From NCBI GenBank assembly GCA_022825675.1, contig JAJDWK010000048.1:1-64000 (forward strand): 64,000 nucleotides of DNA, read 5' to 3'. The notes beneath the pieces were generated by a model. The model saw only the letters and a list, made by a program, of their open reading frames with translations, searched no databases and had not been told where the DNA came from. The DNA comes from Anaerolineae bacterium. GTDB taxonomy: Bacteria > Chloroflexota > Anaerolineae > Aggregatilineales > Phototrophicaceae. The translations under genes were made by a program, and so were the position numbers. Positions 39,302 to 49,168 of this stretch are shown in pieces; position 1 is the stretch's first letter, and the number at the start of each line of letters is the position of its first letter.

Positions 39302-41716
39302 TTACGCGCCAGCCCCGCCCAGCGCCTCCAGCTCCTCGCGCCAGTCTTCCGCCTCGGCATCCCAGCGGCGGCGGTATATGCCCCAGCTGCGCCCGTTGCT
39401 CCAAAATGTTTGGAACGGCGCCTCCCGCGAGAGCAAGGCGGGCACGGGCGCGAAGCTGACATCGCCGCTGGCGGGGTCGACCTGCGCCCCGCTCAAAGCC
39501 AGCAGCAGCGCCCAGCTCGCCATGCTGCGCGCGTAGTGGTTGCCGCATTCGACTTCGTTCCAGGGGTTGCGCCGCCGCCCATCGTGCCGCGCCCGCAGCG
39601 CCTCGACAATCGCCAGCCCTTCGTCCAGCCAGCCTTCATATATCAGATGCGCCGCCACCTGATATTCGATGCCCGTCCAGACCTCATCGGCATAGGGGAA
39701 GGGCAGCTTGGGCCTGCCGCCCTGGGGCCAAGTGCAGAGCAGCAAACCCGCCTCGTCATTCAGCGCATAGACGCGCTGGCTGTTGGAATGTTCGCTGAGG
39801 TCAGCGCGGAAATTGTACTCAAATATCGCTTTGAGCGCGGCGCGGACGCGCTCCGGCGGCAGGGTATAGCCCAGCCCCAGGGCGCGCGCGTGCAGCTCGC
39901 CCAGCAATTGGTCGGAAAGGCAGCCGATGCCATGCTGATATTTATGCGCGTCGACATCTTCCAGCCGCTGCACATAATAGTCGCCATTCCATAACTGCGC
40001 GTCCAGGTTGGCGCTGCCGATTTCAAAGGCGCGGCGGCAGCGGTCGGCTAAATCACCCTCGCCCATGGCCGCCGCCATCAGCGCCACCGCGCGTAATGCC
40101 GCCAGATAATAGATGCCGCAGAGCGGGTTGGGACCATAAAACTCAATGTCATAGGTATTGTGCTGCACATAGTCCAGCACCTGGTCGCCATCGCGGTCCC
40201 AATGCGCGCTGGCGAAGCCGATAGCGCGCTTGACGCCCGCCCATATTTCCGCCAGGAACTCGTCATCGCCGCTGAGCTGCCACTCGCGGCAGGCGCGCAA
40301 AATCGAGCCCATCTGCCCATCCACCGCCGCATACGCCCGCCAGGCGGAATGCACATTCTCGTGAAAGGTGCCAAAGGTGCGGAACTTCATGCTGCCATCG
40401 TCCGCCGTCTCCACAGTAAATTCTATCTTGCGCATCTCCCGCTCCAGCGAGGGGAAGAGATAGGCGAGCGTGTAGGCATAGCTCCAGACATGGGTGCAGC
40501 TGCCGGCGCAGCAGCCGGAGTCATCAAAGCAGCCTTCCCAGCCATAAAAGCGCCCATCTTCCAGCCAGAAGCAAGTGGTGCTGCGGGCGGGCACGATATT
40601 GGCGGAGATGGCGTCCAGCGCCGCCGCGGGCAGGCTGCTGCCGAAGAGCGCGTCATGGAATTGCCGCGTCTCGCGGTCAAGCCGTTCAAAATTGTCAGCG
40701 ACATAACGCGCCGCCGCCCAGGCATCGTTGAAGCGGGTGGCGTACTGGTTGCGGATGATGTCGACTTCGTTGGCGTCAATGCCCATATTCGGCAGCATAT
40801 CCACATCCCAGGTGGCGGGGCGGTTGGGGAAATGCCAGCAGAGCAAGAAGCGGAATTGGCGGCTCTCGCCCGCTTCCAGCCGCGCCACCAGCCCCAGCGA
40901 TGCCGCGGCGATGCGCGCGCCCGGCGCCTCCGCCGGCGGGTCCTGCAGCAGCCCGTCATCTTCGAGGTCATGCCAAAACTCCTGCAGATAATCCCACCAT
41001 TCGCCGCGCAGCCAACTGCGTTTGCGGGTTACCCGCTCGTGATCGGTCGCCAGCGCCAGGCTGCCATAATGCAGATCGTCGCTGGCAAGCTTATCATTGC
41101 CCAGCAGCAAACCGCGCAGGCGCTCATCCTCGCGCAGCCGGTTGATTGGCTCGCCGAATTCCACCCGCGCTTCGTTGCCAAATTTGTCGGGCTTGAGATT
41201 GCCGACAGGGTTGGTCACCGTGCCAACAAGCGTGAGCTCGACGGGGTCGGCGCTCTCGTTGCGCAGGCTGTAGGTCAAGATCGCGCAGGGGATGCCAGAA
41301 TCCTCGGGGTTGAGCGGCAGCAGCGGCGTATAGGCTTCCAAGCTGGCGGCGAGCGGCAGGCTGGCGTCCTCAAAATCAATGCGGGCGAAGGGATATTGCC
41401 CATAGAAGCGCGCGCCTTTGAAGCGGGGCCAGCCCGCCACGCCCCGCAAGGGATGGTAGCCGTGCGAGGGCGTATGCGGCGCTTGCAGCGGTCCTTCCAG
41501 GACGCGTATCTGCGGCGCTCGCCCCGCTTGCTGGCAGCGCAGGGCGAAGAATGTCAGCGGCAGGCTTTTGCCCTTGGCGGGCTGATTAAATATCTCCCAA
41601 TCGCGCAGCTCGCCACGCGCGCCCAGCGAGACATTGCCGGTGCCGATGCCGCCCAGTGGGAATGCCAGCGCCGCCGCCGAGGCGTCATAACTGCGAATGC
41701 CGGGGTGAAGTTTCAT
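39302..41716 (-). CDS. GH116 glycoside hydrolase (GBA2-like beta-glucosidase)
   Basis: An 804-residue protein without signal peptide. The N-terminal beta-rich domain begins FPLGGIGTGNVSLGARGELRDWEIFNQP, diagnostic of GH116. The C-terminal (alpha/alpha)6 domain starts around CFDDSGCCAGSCTHVWSYAY and runs through DRDGDQVLDYVQHNTYD and DEVWTGIEYQVAAH. Members cleave beta-glucosides or beta-xylosides; catalysis uses a Glu and an Asp, which I cannot place with certainty. Probably cytoplasmic, working on imported oligosaccharides. Convergent with an aldo/keto reductase. Confidence 0.88.
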   Translation of the reverse strand: MKLHPGIRSYDASAAALAFPLGGIGTGNVSLGARGELRDWEIFNQPAKGKSLPLTFFALRCQQAGRAPQIRVLEGPLQAPHTPSHGYHPLRGVAGWPRFKGARFYGQYPFARIDFEDASLPLAASLEAYTPLLPLNPEDSGIPCAILTYSLRNESADPVELTLVGTVTNPVGNLKPDKFGNEARVEFGEPINRLREDERLRGLLLGNDKLASDDLHYGSLALATDHERVTRKRSWLRGEWWDYLQEFWHDLEDDGLLQDPPAEAPGARIAAASLGLVARLEAGESRQFRFLLCWHFPNRPATWDVDMLPNMGIDANEVDIIRNQYATRFNDAWAAARYVADNFERLDRETRQFHDALFGSSLPAAALDAISANIVPARSTTCFWLEDGRFYGWEGCFDDSGCCAGSCTHVWSYAYTLAYLFPSLEREMRKIEFTVETADDGSMKFRTFGTFHENVHSAWRAYAAVDGQMGSILRACREWQLSGDDEFLAEIWAGVKRAIGFASAHWDRDGDQVLDYVQHNTYDIEFYGPNPLCGIYYLAALRAVALMAAAMGEGDLADRCRRAFEIGSANLDAQLWNGDYYVQRLEDVDAHKYQHGIGCLSDQLLGELHARALGLGYTLPPERVRAALKAIFEYNFRADLSEHSNSQRVYALNDEAGLLLCTWPQGGRPKLPFPYADEVWTGIEYQVAAHLIYEGWLDEGLAIVEALRARHDGRRRNPWNEVECGNHYARSMASWALLLALSGAQVDPASGDVSFAPVPALLSREAPFQTFWSNGRSWGIYRRRWDAEAEDWREELEALGGAGA

Positions 41717-41794
41717 GTCGATTTCTCTTTCTTTCTAGCTGGCTGAGGCCAGGCTTTTGCCAGATTGTGCCGCGGCAAGCCCCGTACGCGCAAG

Positions 41795-41839
41795 CCCAGG
41801 GCAATCGCATCAAACCATTATTCACCACAGAGGCACAGA
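41795..41839 (-). repeat. ATTGCCC block, minus orientation
   Basis: CCCAGGGCAATCGCATCAAA, then ATTATTCACCACAGAGGCAC and AGA. Adjacent to copy B of the TTACCACCGAG element. Confidence 0.65.
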
Positions 41840-41844
41840 AGTAC

Positions 41845-42030
41845 ATGCAAGTAAGTTATGCGACAACCTAGTGGTGACTGAGCAGTCTGTACACAGCCCT
41901 TACCACCGAGAACACAGAGGAAAATTGAGGACACCGAGTAAAGATTTAAAGAGATTTCTCGTGCTTTATTCGCTGTATCTCGCTGTACTCGGTGGTACAC
42001 TCCCTGTCGAATCTCCGCGCGTACAAATTT
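41845..42030 (+). repeat. TTACCACCGAG element, copy B
   Basis: Upstream flank CAAGTAAGTTATGCGACAAC and GAGCAGTCTGTACACAGCCC, core starting TTACCACCGAGAACACAGAG at 41900 and ending CTCGGTGGTA at 41997, tail CTCCCTGTCGAATCTCCGCG. The same order appears in copy C. This and the preceding block fill the 370-bp gap 41717-42086. Confidence 0.8.
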
Positions 42031-42086
42031 CAACTGCTTTGTTGCGCTTACTGCGTTTTTTTCCAAGACAAGCGAGGTGAAAGCAA

Positions 42087-42848
42087 ATGGCATTTCAACA
42101 TTCCGTCTCCTGGTGGTGCATTGCCCGCCCCGAGCGTGACCCCGAAGACATGCTGCGAACGGTCAAAGATATCGGCTATACCGCGCTGGAGCTGGTACCA
42201 GTCGAGCAGTTCCCGCTGGCGCGCGACCACGGCTTGACCATCGCCACCCACCAATTGCATGTGCCGCTGGAGCAGGGCATCAGCCATGACAAATACTGGG
42301 AAGACATCAAGCGCCAGGCGGAAGCCAGCTTCAAGCTGGCGCAGGACTGGGGCATCCCCAATTTGATTGCCTTCAGCGGCAACCGCGAGGGGCTGGATGA
42401 CAAGCGCGGCGCTGAAAATGCCATCAAGCACCTGGAGCAGCTGGCGCGCGATGCCGCCTCCGCCGGCGTCATGCTCTTGCTGGAATTGCTCAACAGCAAG
42501 GTCAACCATCCCGATTATCAATGCGACCGCACCGCCTGGGGCGTGGAGGTCGTCAGCGCCGTGAACTCGTCCAACGCCCGCCTGCTCTACGACATCTATC
42601 ACATGCAAGTGATGGAAGGCGACATCATCGCCACCATCCGCGAGCATCACCACTGGTTCGCCCATTATCACACCGCGGGCGTGCCCGGCAGGAACGAAAT
42701 CGACGCCAGCCAGGAATTGAATTACCGCCCCATCTGCCAGGCGATTGCCGATACCGGTTTTGGCGGCTACCTGGGGCAGGAGTTCCTGCCCCTTGGCGAT
42801 TGGAAAGCGGCGCTGCGGGAAGCGTATGCCATCTGCAACATCGCCTGA
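42087..42848 (+). CDS. Hydroxypyruvate-isomerase-like TIM-barrel protein
   Basis: A 253-residue sugar-isomerase/AP-endonuclease-2 fold protein. HSVSWWCIARPERDPEDMLR, LEQLARDAASAGVMLLLELL (first metal Glu), LLYDIYHMQVMEGD (metal-binding Asp and His), WFAHYHTAG (His) and GYLGQEFLP (final Glu) fit the hydroxypyruvate isomerase (Hyi) group. It may isomerise hydroxypyruvate or a related small sugar acid. Start ATG 42087 follows AAGCGAGGTGAAAGC. Convergent with an EamA transporter. Confidence 0.82.
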   Translation: MAFQHSVSWWCIARPERDPEDMLRTVKDIGYTALELVPVEQFPLARDHGLTIATHQLHVPLEQGISHDKYWEDIKRQAEASFKLAQDWGIPNLIAFSGNREGLDDKRGAENAIKHLEQLARDAASAGVMLLLELLNSKVNHPDYQCDRTAWGVEVVSAVNSSNARLLYDIYHMQVMEGDIIATIREHHHWFAHYHTAGVPGRNEIDASQELNYRPICQAIADTGFGGYLGQEFLPLGDWKAALREAYAICNIA

Positions 42849-42856
42849 GGGCGGCG

Positions 42857-43783
42857 CTAATAAGAGCCGCGATGAGGGAAGCGCCGCAGCAAGCCTGTCG
42901 GCGCGCGATATTGCTGCAGCAAGGCGATGCCGCTGATAATCACCGCCATGCCCAGCAGCATCGCCGCGGTGATTTCTTCGCCGAGGAAGAGCATGCCGCC
43001 CAGCCCCGCCACGATGGGGATGACATAAGTGGTCATCACCGCTGGCGTCGCGCCGAAGCGCTTGATGTTATAAAAAGACAGCATCAAGCCGAGGAAGGTG
43101 CCGACCACCGCCGCGTATATCAGGCTAAAAACGCCGGCGCTATCGACCGCGCTGAAATCAAAGCCGACTGTAAGCAAGGTGTAGGGCAGCATCACAATCG
43201 CGGTGCTGAAGAGGCGGATGCTGCCGACATCCCAGGCGTCATAGCCGCTCAAATTGCGGCGGGCATAGATGACCATCAGCGAAGTGAAGACCATGCCGAT
43301 GCTGACCAGCGCATAGCCGATGGGCGCGGCGGCATCAACATTTGGCAAGCCGTCTTCGCCGCTTAGCGCCAGCAGCATCGCGCCGCCCAGCGCCAAACAG
43401 ACGCCGGTCGCCGTGCGCCGATTCAGCCGTTCGTCCGGCAAGAAAAAATGCGCCAGGCAGACTGTCAGCGCCGGACCGGTCGCCAGCAGCAGCGATGCCA
43501 CCCCGCTGGACTGATATTGCAGCGAGCTGACGACGCAGGTCATCGGCACTGCCGTGCCAAATACGCCCAGCAGCCCCGCCCGCCGCCAAAGCTGGCGGTC
43601 CCGCGGCAGCCGCCTGCCGGAAGCCAGCCGGTACACCAGCAGCGCCATCAAGCTGGCGAGCAGCATGCGCAGGGCGATGTAGGCGCTGGGTTCAAATTGG
43701 CTGACGCTAAAGCGCGATACCACCAGCGACGAGCCAAAAAACAGGCCGAGCAGCACGACATAAGGCAGGGCTTTGATAGTCAA
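42857..43783 (-). CDS. EamA/DMT family transporter
   Basis: About 308 residues from a TTG at 43781-43783; the frame is open further upstream, but that part is polar and would not belong to the fold. Ten hydrophobic segments in two EamA repeats (VVLLGLFFGSSLVVSRF ... GVASLLLATGPALTVCLAHFFL; GVFSLIYAAVVGTFLGLMLSF ... AGLGGMLFLGEEITAAMLLG). It exports or imports small metabolites across the cytoplasmic membrane. The start is uncertain because no strong ribosome site is visible. Confidence 0.8.
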   Translation of the reverse strand: MTIKALPYVVLLGLFFGSSLVVSRFSVSQFEPSAYIALRMLLASLMALLVYRLASGRRLPRDRQLWRRAGLLGVFGTAVPMTCVVSSLQYQSSGVASLLLATGPALTVCLAHFFLPDERLNRRTATGVCLALGGAMLLALSGEDGLPNVDAAAPIGYALVSIGMVFTSLMVIYARRNLSGYDAWDVGSIRLFSTAIVMLPYTLLTVGFDFSAVDSAGVFSLIYAAVVGTFLGLMLSFYNIKRFGATPAVMTTYVIPIVAGLGGMLFLGEEITAAMLLGMAVIISGIALLQQYRAPTGLLRRFPHRGSY

Positions 43784-43944
43784 GGGGCAATCCCGCTCCA
43801 AATTGTCAAAGGCGGGAGTATACTCTACAGTCCCGCTGCCGGATAGCCCCGTGAGGCGCTGCCGCGTCAAACCCTGCAACCGACTTCATGGGCGACCCCA
43901 CCGGGCCGCCCATGCCGTTGAACGCGGGCGCTGTGTCTAGCGCC

Positions 43945-46695
43945 TCACTCCGCTTTCAGCTGATAGACGCGCACATAATCGACCAGCATCGCCTGCGGGA
44001 AGGTAGTGCTCTCATCGGGCTCGCCGGGCCAATAGCCACCAACAGCGACATTCATCAGCAGGAAGAAATCGTGATCGTAGACCCATTGCTTGCCATCCAG
44101 GTCGTTGAGGCTGCGCAAGCCCACCAGCTCGCCATCAACATACCAGCGGATGACATACTCATCCCAGTCGACGGCGTAGGTGTGGAAGCCTTCGTCAAAG
44201 TTGGCATCGGCGCGGTAGGCATGCCCCAGGTTGCCGGCGCCGCTGTAGCCGGGACCATGCAGCGCGCCATAGACGACATTCTTCTCGCCCACATTTTCCA
44301 GGATGTCAATCTCGCCGCTTTGGGGCCAGCCGACATCGGGGAAGTCCGCGCCCAGCATCCAAAACGCGGGCCAGATGCCCTGCCCGTTGGGGATGTCGAT
44401 GCGCGCTTCCACGCGCCCATAAGTGAACTCGACCTTATCCTGCGTGATGCAGCGCGCCGAGGTGTAGCGGCATTCGCCATAATGGCAGCTCGCGCCGTCC
44501 AGCGTCTCTTCGCGGGCGCTGATGACCAGGCTGCCAGCGCCATCGTGGGCGGCATTTTCGACGCGGTCGGTATAATACTCCAGCTCGTTATTGCCCCAGC
44601 CATGCCCGCCGATTTCGCAGGTCCAATACTCGGGGTTGATGGGCGCGCCCGCTTCCGCCTCAAATTCATCAGACCACAGCAGCTCCCACTCGCGGCTGTC
44701 CCAGCCGATGTTTTCGTCGATTTCAACTTCGCTGATGGTTGTCGGCGCAAACATGCTGATTTGGCTGGCGTCTTCGACAACGACAATCTGCACCTCATCG
44801 AGATAGGCGCTTTTTGCGCCGACATTGGCGGGGAAGCCGAAGGCGAAGCCATTGACTTCGTTTAAGTTGAAGCCATCGTCAGGCGCGCCGCCGGGCTGCC
44901 AATCGCCGCGCCGCTGGAAGTGGGCGAAGGGGATGGTGATTTGCTGCCAGCCGGCATAATCGTCCAGCAGGTGATAGAAAAAGCGCTCGGCGCTATCAGC
45001 ATTATTGCCGGGGGCGCGATTGTCAAATAGCTCGATTTGCACGATTTGCCCGGTGCCATTGCCATACAGCCAGAAGCGCAGAGCGTTGTGGCGGGTCCAG
45101 TCCTGGCTCGCCCAGCCGGCGCCATCAGTAAAGGCATAGGTGAAGCCGCCCCAAGCGCCAATCTCATAGTCCACGCGCAGGACTTGCTCATGCGCGGTCG
45201 CCTCGGGGCGTGCCAGCTCGGTGAAAGGGATCACCTGGGTGATGCCGATGACGGCGTTGCCGGTGCTGTCGCCCCAGGGCACAAAGCCGATATCCGCGCC
45301 CTCTTCCTGCTTCACCAGCTTGATGCCCTCTTCAAAATCCGCGATGAGCCGCGGCTCGGCATAGGGCATTGGCGCCAGCAGGTCTTCGTTGAGCGGGACT
45401 TCGGCGAGTTGGGCGGGCGCGGGCGCGCTTTCCGCCGCGGCTTCGGTTTCTTCTGGCGCTGCTGTCGCGGCGGGCAGGCTGACGCCCGCGAGGAAGACCA
45501 ACTGCACATCATCAATGATGGCGAAGGCTTCGCCCGTGCCCGCGGGCAAGCCGAAGGCATAGCCGGCGACGGCGTCCAGGTTCAAGCCGTCATCGGGCGC
45601 GCCGCCCGGCTGCCAGTCGCTGCGCCGCTCGAAATCGCTGAAAGGGAACTCGAGCTGCTTCCAGCCATAGGAATCATCCGGGAAGCGGATGAACCAGCGT
45701 TCGGCGCTGTCGCCATCCATATCAGGATTGCGGTTGTCAAAGATTTCCAACTGCACCTCCGCGCCGGTATTAAAGCCGAGGAACCAGAAGGCGATGGCGT
45801 TATAGTCGCGCCAATTTTGGCTCGTCCAAACTTCGCCGTCATTGAAGACATGGGTGAAGCCGCCCCAGGCGCTGATGTCATAATTGATGGTGAGGGCGGT
45901 GGATTGCTCGCCGCCGCGGGTGGCTTCGGTCAGGCGCAGCTCGACATTGCCGGCGGTATCGCCCCAGGGCGCGTAGCCGATATTGTTGTTGAAGCTGTCC
46001 TGCCCCAGGAAGAGGGACTCCAGCTCAAAATCGTCCAGCATAAGCGGGTCGACGCCCAGCGTAATCAGCGCGACATCGTCCAGATAGGCGGTTTTTGCGC
46101 CCGTCCCGGCGGGGAAGGCGAAGGCATAACCCGAGACCTCGTTTAAGCCCAAGCCATCGTCCGGCGCGCCGCCGGGCTGCCAATCGCTGCGCCGCTGGAA
46201 GCTGCGGAAGGCGATAGTAAATTCCTGCCAGCCTTCATAATCATCGCTGATGCGGTAGAACCAGCGCTCGGCGGTATCGTTGTTGAGGTTGGGGTTGCGG
46301 TTGTCAAAAATTTCCACCTGCACGGTGCCGCCGGTGTTATTGCCATAGAGCCAGAAGTTGAGGGCGTTATGCCCGGTCCAGTCGTCGCTCAGCCAATGTT
46401 CGCCGTCGGTCAGCGCATGGGTGAAGCCGCCCCAAGCGCCGATGTCATAGTCGATTGCCAGCACATTGGCGCTGGCACCCGCCCGCTGCATTTCGGCGAG
46501 GCTGAGCGTTACATTGCCGGCGGCATCGCCCCAGGGGGCGTGGCCGATGGCGTTGTTAAATTCATCACGCCCTTCAAAGACTTCGCCATTTTCAAAGTCT
46601 GCCAATACGCGCGCGGCATCGGCTTGCGCCTGCGCCAGCCAGGGCATGGCGGCGCAAAGCAGCATCAGCAGCGCTATCGCTATTTTTCGGGACAT
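43945..46695 (-). CDS. Secreted GH16 endo-beta-glucanase with three CBM11-like modules
   Basis: A 916-residue exported enzyme; ATG 46693-46695 follows AGGAGGT. Signal peptide MSRKIAIALLMLLCAAMPWL. Three similar carbohydrate-binding modules (about 28-213, 215-400, 447-640), each with ADFE/DDFE start, APWGD, (A/S)WGGFTH and QRRSDWQPGGAPDDG, resemble CBM11/CIA30 domains. A Pro/Ala/Glu linker separates modules 2 and 3. The GH16 domain (about 668-914) starts WELLWSDEFE and has the catalytic SGEIDILENVG (E-x-D-x-x-E). It should cut beta-1,3 or mixed-link glucans such as laminarin outside the cell. Confidence 0.92.
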   Translation of the reverse strand: MSRKIAIALLMLLCAAMPWLAQAQADAARVLADFENGEVFEGRDEFNNAIGHAPWGDAAGNVTLSLAEMQRAGASANVLAIDYDIGAWGGFTHALTDGEHWLSDDWTGHNALNFWLYGNNTGGTVQVEIFDNRNPNLNNDTAERWFYRISDDYEGWQEFTIAFRSFQRRSDWQPGGAPDDGLGLNEVSGYAFAFPAGTGAKTAYLDDVALITLGVDPLMLDDFELESLFLGQDSFNNNIGYAPWGDTAGNVELRLTEATRGGEQSTALTINYDISAWGGFTHVFNDGEVWTSQNWRDYNAIAFWFLGFNTGAEVQLEIFDNRNPDMDGDSAERWFIRFPDDSYGWKQLEFPFSDFERRSDWQPGGAPDDGLNLDAVAGYAFGLPAGTGEAFAIIDDVQLVFLAGVSLPAATAAPEETEAAAESAPAPAQLAEVPLNEDLLAPMPYAEPRLIADFEEGIKLVKQEEGADIGFVPWGDSTGNAVIGITQVIPFTELARPEATAHEQVLRVDYEIGAWGGFTYAFTDGAGWASQDWTRHNALRFWLYGNGTGQIVQIELFDNRAPGNNADSAERFFYHLLDDYAGWQQITIPFAHFQRRGDWQPGGAPDDGFNLNEVNGFAFGFPANVGAKSAYLDEVQIVVVEDASQISMFAPTTISEVEIDENIGWDSREWELLWSDEFEAEAGAPINPEYWTCEIGGHGWGNNELEYYTDRVENAAHDGAGSLVISAREETLDGASCHYGECRYTSARCITQDKVEFTYGRVEARIDIPNGQGIWPAFWMLGADFPDVGWPQSGEIDILENVGEKNVVYGALHGPGYSGAGNLGHAYRADANFDEGFHTYAVDWDEYVIRWYVDGELVGLRSLNDLDGKQWVYDHDFFLLMNVAVGGYWPGEPDESTTFPQAMLVDYVRVYQLKAE

Positions 46696-46787
46696 CGTGT
46701 ACCTCCTATTTCTGTAGTCTCGTATACTTTTTCTCAGCAATTCCAACAAAAACATTGGAAATGTACGGGCGCAGATTCAACAGGGAT

Positions 46788-46826
46788 TTTTACCGCCGAG
46801 ATACACCGAGAAAAACATGAGAAAGT
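46788..46826 (-). repeat. Partial inverted piece of the TTACCACCGAG element
   Basis: TTACCGCCGAGATACACCGA then GAAAAACATGAGAAAG, preceded by GGGCGCAGATTCAACAGGGA, the reverse of the element tail. It adjoins a forward copy. Confidence 0.6.
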
Positions 46827-46837
46827 CTCAGTAATTA

Positions 46838-46995
46838 CAAGTAAGTAATGCGACAATCTAGTGCTTACTGAGCAGTCTGTACACAGCCCTTACCACCGAG
46901 AACACAGAGGTAAATTGAGCACACCGAGTAAAGATTTTATGAGGTTTTCTCATGCTTTTCTCGGTATATCTCGGTGTACTCGGTGGTAAAGCACT
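46838..46995 (+). repeat. TTACCACCGAG element, copy C
   Basis: Flank CAAGTAAGTAATGCGACAAT and GAGCAGTCTGTACACAGCCC, core TTACCACCGAGAACACAGAG from 46890 to CTCGGTGGTAA ending 46989. The gap 46696-47016 holds nothing else I can identify. Confidence 0.8.
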
Positions 46996-47016
46996 GTAAC
47001 AAATGGTCGGGGCATA

Positions 47017-47700
47017 TCATGCCGCGCGCTCGCCCAGGCGGCGCTCGGTGCCCGCCAGCAGCCGCTGCACATTGCCCCAATGCCGCAGCGGGATCATCAC
47101 GCTGAGCGCCAGCGCATACAAAAGCAATATCGGCGGCTGAAACGCGCTGCCGACCAGCAAAACCAGCCAGATATTCGCCACCGCAAAGCCAATCAGTACG
47201 CCCAGCGAGACATAACGGGTGCGCGCGATGACGGCGATGGCGATAGCGCCCGCCACCAAAATCTGAAAAGGCTGTATCATCAGCATCGCGCCGAAAGCGG
47301 TCGCCGCGCCTTTGCCGCCGCGCACACTGAGCTTCAGCTTGCCATCGGCGACGGAAGCTGTCAGCACAGTCGCGAAGAGCGACCAATTGTGCCCGATGAC
47401 GACGCAGGTCGCCGCTAGCGAAGTCGCCAAGCCAAGCTGCTCGGGCAAGATGAGATCCCGCGCCAGCAGCACCGCCAGCCCGCCTTTGCCGACATCGGCG
47501 GCGATGGTCAGCAGCGCCCAGCCCTTGCCCAATACGCGCGCCACATTGGTGCCGCCCATGTTGCCGCTGCCGCTTTCAAAAATGTTGACGCGCCGCAGCT
47601 TGCCGACAAAATACGCGGTCGGGAAAGAGCCAATCAAATAGCTGCTGACGATGATGAGCAGCAGCGCCGCCGCGTTATCCGCGTTGAAGATCGCGCTCAT
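47017..47700 (-). CDS. plsY: Glycerol-3-phosphate acyltransferase PlsY
   Basis: A 227-residue membrane enzyme from ATG 47698-47700 (GGGAG 8 nt upstream; a further upstream frame is polar). SYLIGSFPTAYFVGKL, GSGNMGGTNVARVLG, DVGKGGLAVLLAR and SVRGGKGAATAFG are the conserved PlsY motifs. It transfers acyl groups from acyl phosphate to glycerol-3-phosphate, the first step of bacterial phospholipid synthesis. Five to seven helices. Single gene with repeat sequence downstream. Confidence 0.94.
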   Translation of the reverse strand: MSAIFNADNAAALLLIIVSSYLIGSFPTAYFVGKLRRVNIFESGSGNMGGTNVARVLGKGWALLTIAADVGKGGLAVLLARDLILPEQLGLATSLAATCVVIGHNWSLFATVLTASVADGKLKLSVRGGKGAATAFGAMLMIQPFQILVAGAIAIAVIARTRYVSLGVLIGFAVANIWLVLLVGSAFQPPILLLYALALSVMIPLRHWGNVQRLLAGTERRLGERAA

Positions 47701-47833
47701 GCCGGCTGCTCCCTTCCCGCATCCTGCCCGATACAGCAATGGTAGCCGAAAATCAGATTGTTTTCAAAACGGGACGAGCGCGGCAATCTATTGATGTACC
47801 ATCGTGGCACCCGTGTTTCCAGCGCCTCCGCCA

Positions 47834-47854
47834 GGGCGTTTCAGCGAAACGCCC
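47834..47854 (+). repeat. GGGCGTTTC / GAAACGCCC palindrome
   Basis: A perfect 9-bp stem with 3-nt loop, the same palindrome as at 10932 and 62554. Lies 35 bp past the P450 stop on its minus strand, so possibly a terminator. Confidence 0.65.
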
Positions 47855-47888
47855 CCGCACTGCCGCGTTGAATGAGGCGATTGCCGGC

Positions 47889-49106
47889 TCACACGCACAG
47901 CCGCAGCGCGCTGGGACCGCGGAAGGAGATGTTGCGCGTGTACTCGAGCGCTTGCCCCGGTGCCAGCCGCAGCCCGGGCAGCTCCCGCGCCAGCGTCTCC
48001 AGCAGGAGTGTCATCTCCAGCCGCGCCAGCGGCGCGCCCACGCAATAATGTATGCCATAGCCAAAAGCCAACTGCTCCTTGAGCTTGCCGCGCTCGGGCA
48101 GGATTGTGTCCGGCTCGGGGAAGACCGCTTCATCCCGATTGGCGGAATTGAGCATCAGCAGCAGGTTGGCGCCCGCCGGGAGTGTAACGCCGCCGATGAC
48201 GCTGTCACGCGCCGCCAGCCGCCGCCAGGCGCAGACGGAAGGGTCATAACGCATCATCTCTTCCAGCGCTTGCGGGATGCCCGCGGGCGCGGCGCAGAGC
48301 CGCTCCCACAGCGCGCGCTGGCGCAGCAGATGCAGCAGGGCATTGTTGATTTGCGCGGTTGTCGTCTCGTGCCCGGCGACCAAGAGCGTAATCATGCAGC
48401 TGGCGATTTCGTTGAGGCTGATGACCGCGTCATCGCCAGCGCGCATGCGGATGAGATCGCTGGTGAGGTCGTCCTGCGGCGCCCGCGCCTTCTCGGCGAC
48501 CAGCGCCACCACATACTGCCAAAAGGGCAGCAGATTGCCTGTCAGCGCCAGCTGTTCATCGGCGCTGGGCATGCCGTAATAGAGCTTTATGCGGTTGCCC
48601 GCCCAGGCTTTGACCTGCGGCACATCCGCCGCTGGCACGCCCAGCACATGAAACAGCACATGAGCGGGATATTCGTAGGTCAATTCGGCGACGATATCGA
48701 ATGCCGCTTTCCCGCGCAGGCGCTCGACGCCGCGCTGGGCGATGGCGCGGATGGCGGGCGTGAAGCTCTTCATGCGGCGCGGCGTGAAGAGGCGGTTCAC
48801 CAGCGTGCGGATGCGCGTATGCTCGGGCGGCACATTGTTGGAGAGCACCGGCTGCGGGTTATAGCCGCCAGCGGCGAGCAGCTGGCGCACGGCATCCGAA
48901 AAAGGCAGCAGCGGGCTGATGGTATTGGCGGCGGTGTAGGTCTCGTGGTCGCGCAAAATCGCTTTGATGTCGGCATGGCGGGTGATGACCCAGTAGTCGA
49001 TGGCGGGGCTGTGGAAGATGGGCTGCTGGCGGCGGGCGGCGGCGAGCAGCGGGAAGGGGTCGCGCAGGTCGAGCGGGTCAAAGCTTTGGCTGAAGGGGCA
49101 GGGCAT
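47889..49106 (-). CDS. Cytochrome P450
   Basis: A 405-residue soluble bacterial P450. The I-helix AGHETT, the ExxR motif in LEEMMRYDPS, the PERGKL meander and the heme signature FGYGIHYCVG with Cys355 are all present. It should oxygenate a hydrophobic small molecule, needing a ferredoxin and reductase not seen here. No operon partner; its promoter region faces the truncated HsdR_N gene. Substrate unknown. Confidence 0.95.
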   Translation of the reverse strand: MPCPFSQSFDPLDLRDPFPLLAAARRQQPIFHSPAIDYWVITRHADIKAILRDHETYTAANTISPLLPFSDAVRQLLAAGGYNPQPVLSNNVPPEHTRIRTLVNRLFTPRRMKSFTPAIRAIAQRGVERLRGKAAFDIVAELTYEYPAHVLFHVLGVPAADVPQVKAWAGNRIKLYYGMPSADEQLALTGNLLPFWQYVVALVAEKARAPQDDLTSDLIRMRAGDDAVISLNEIASCMITLLVAGHETTTAQINNALLHLLRQRALWERLCAAPAGIPQALEEMMRYDPSVCAWRRLAARDSVIGGVTLPAGANLLLMLNSANRDEAVFPEPDTILPERGKLKEQLAFGYGIHYCVGAPLARLEMTLLLETLARELPGLRLAPGQALEYTRNISFRGPSALRLCV

Positions 49107-49168
49107 GTGTTAAAGTCCGTGAGTATGCGATAGGATGCTAAGGGCACACTTGATTTAAGGATATATTG

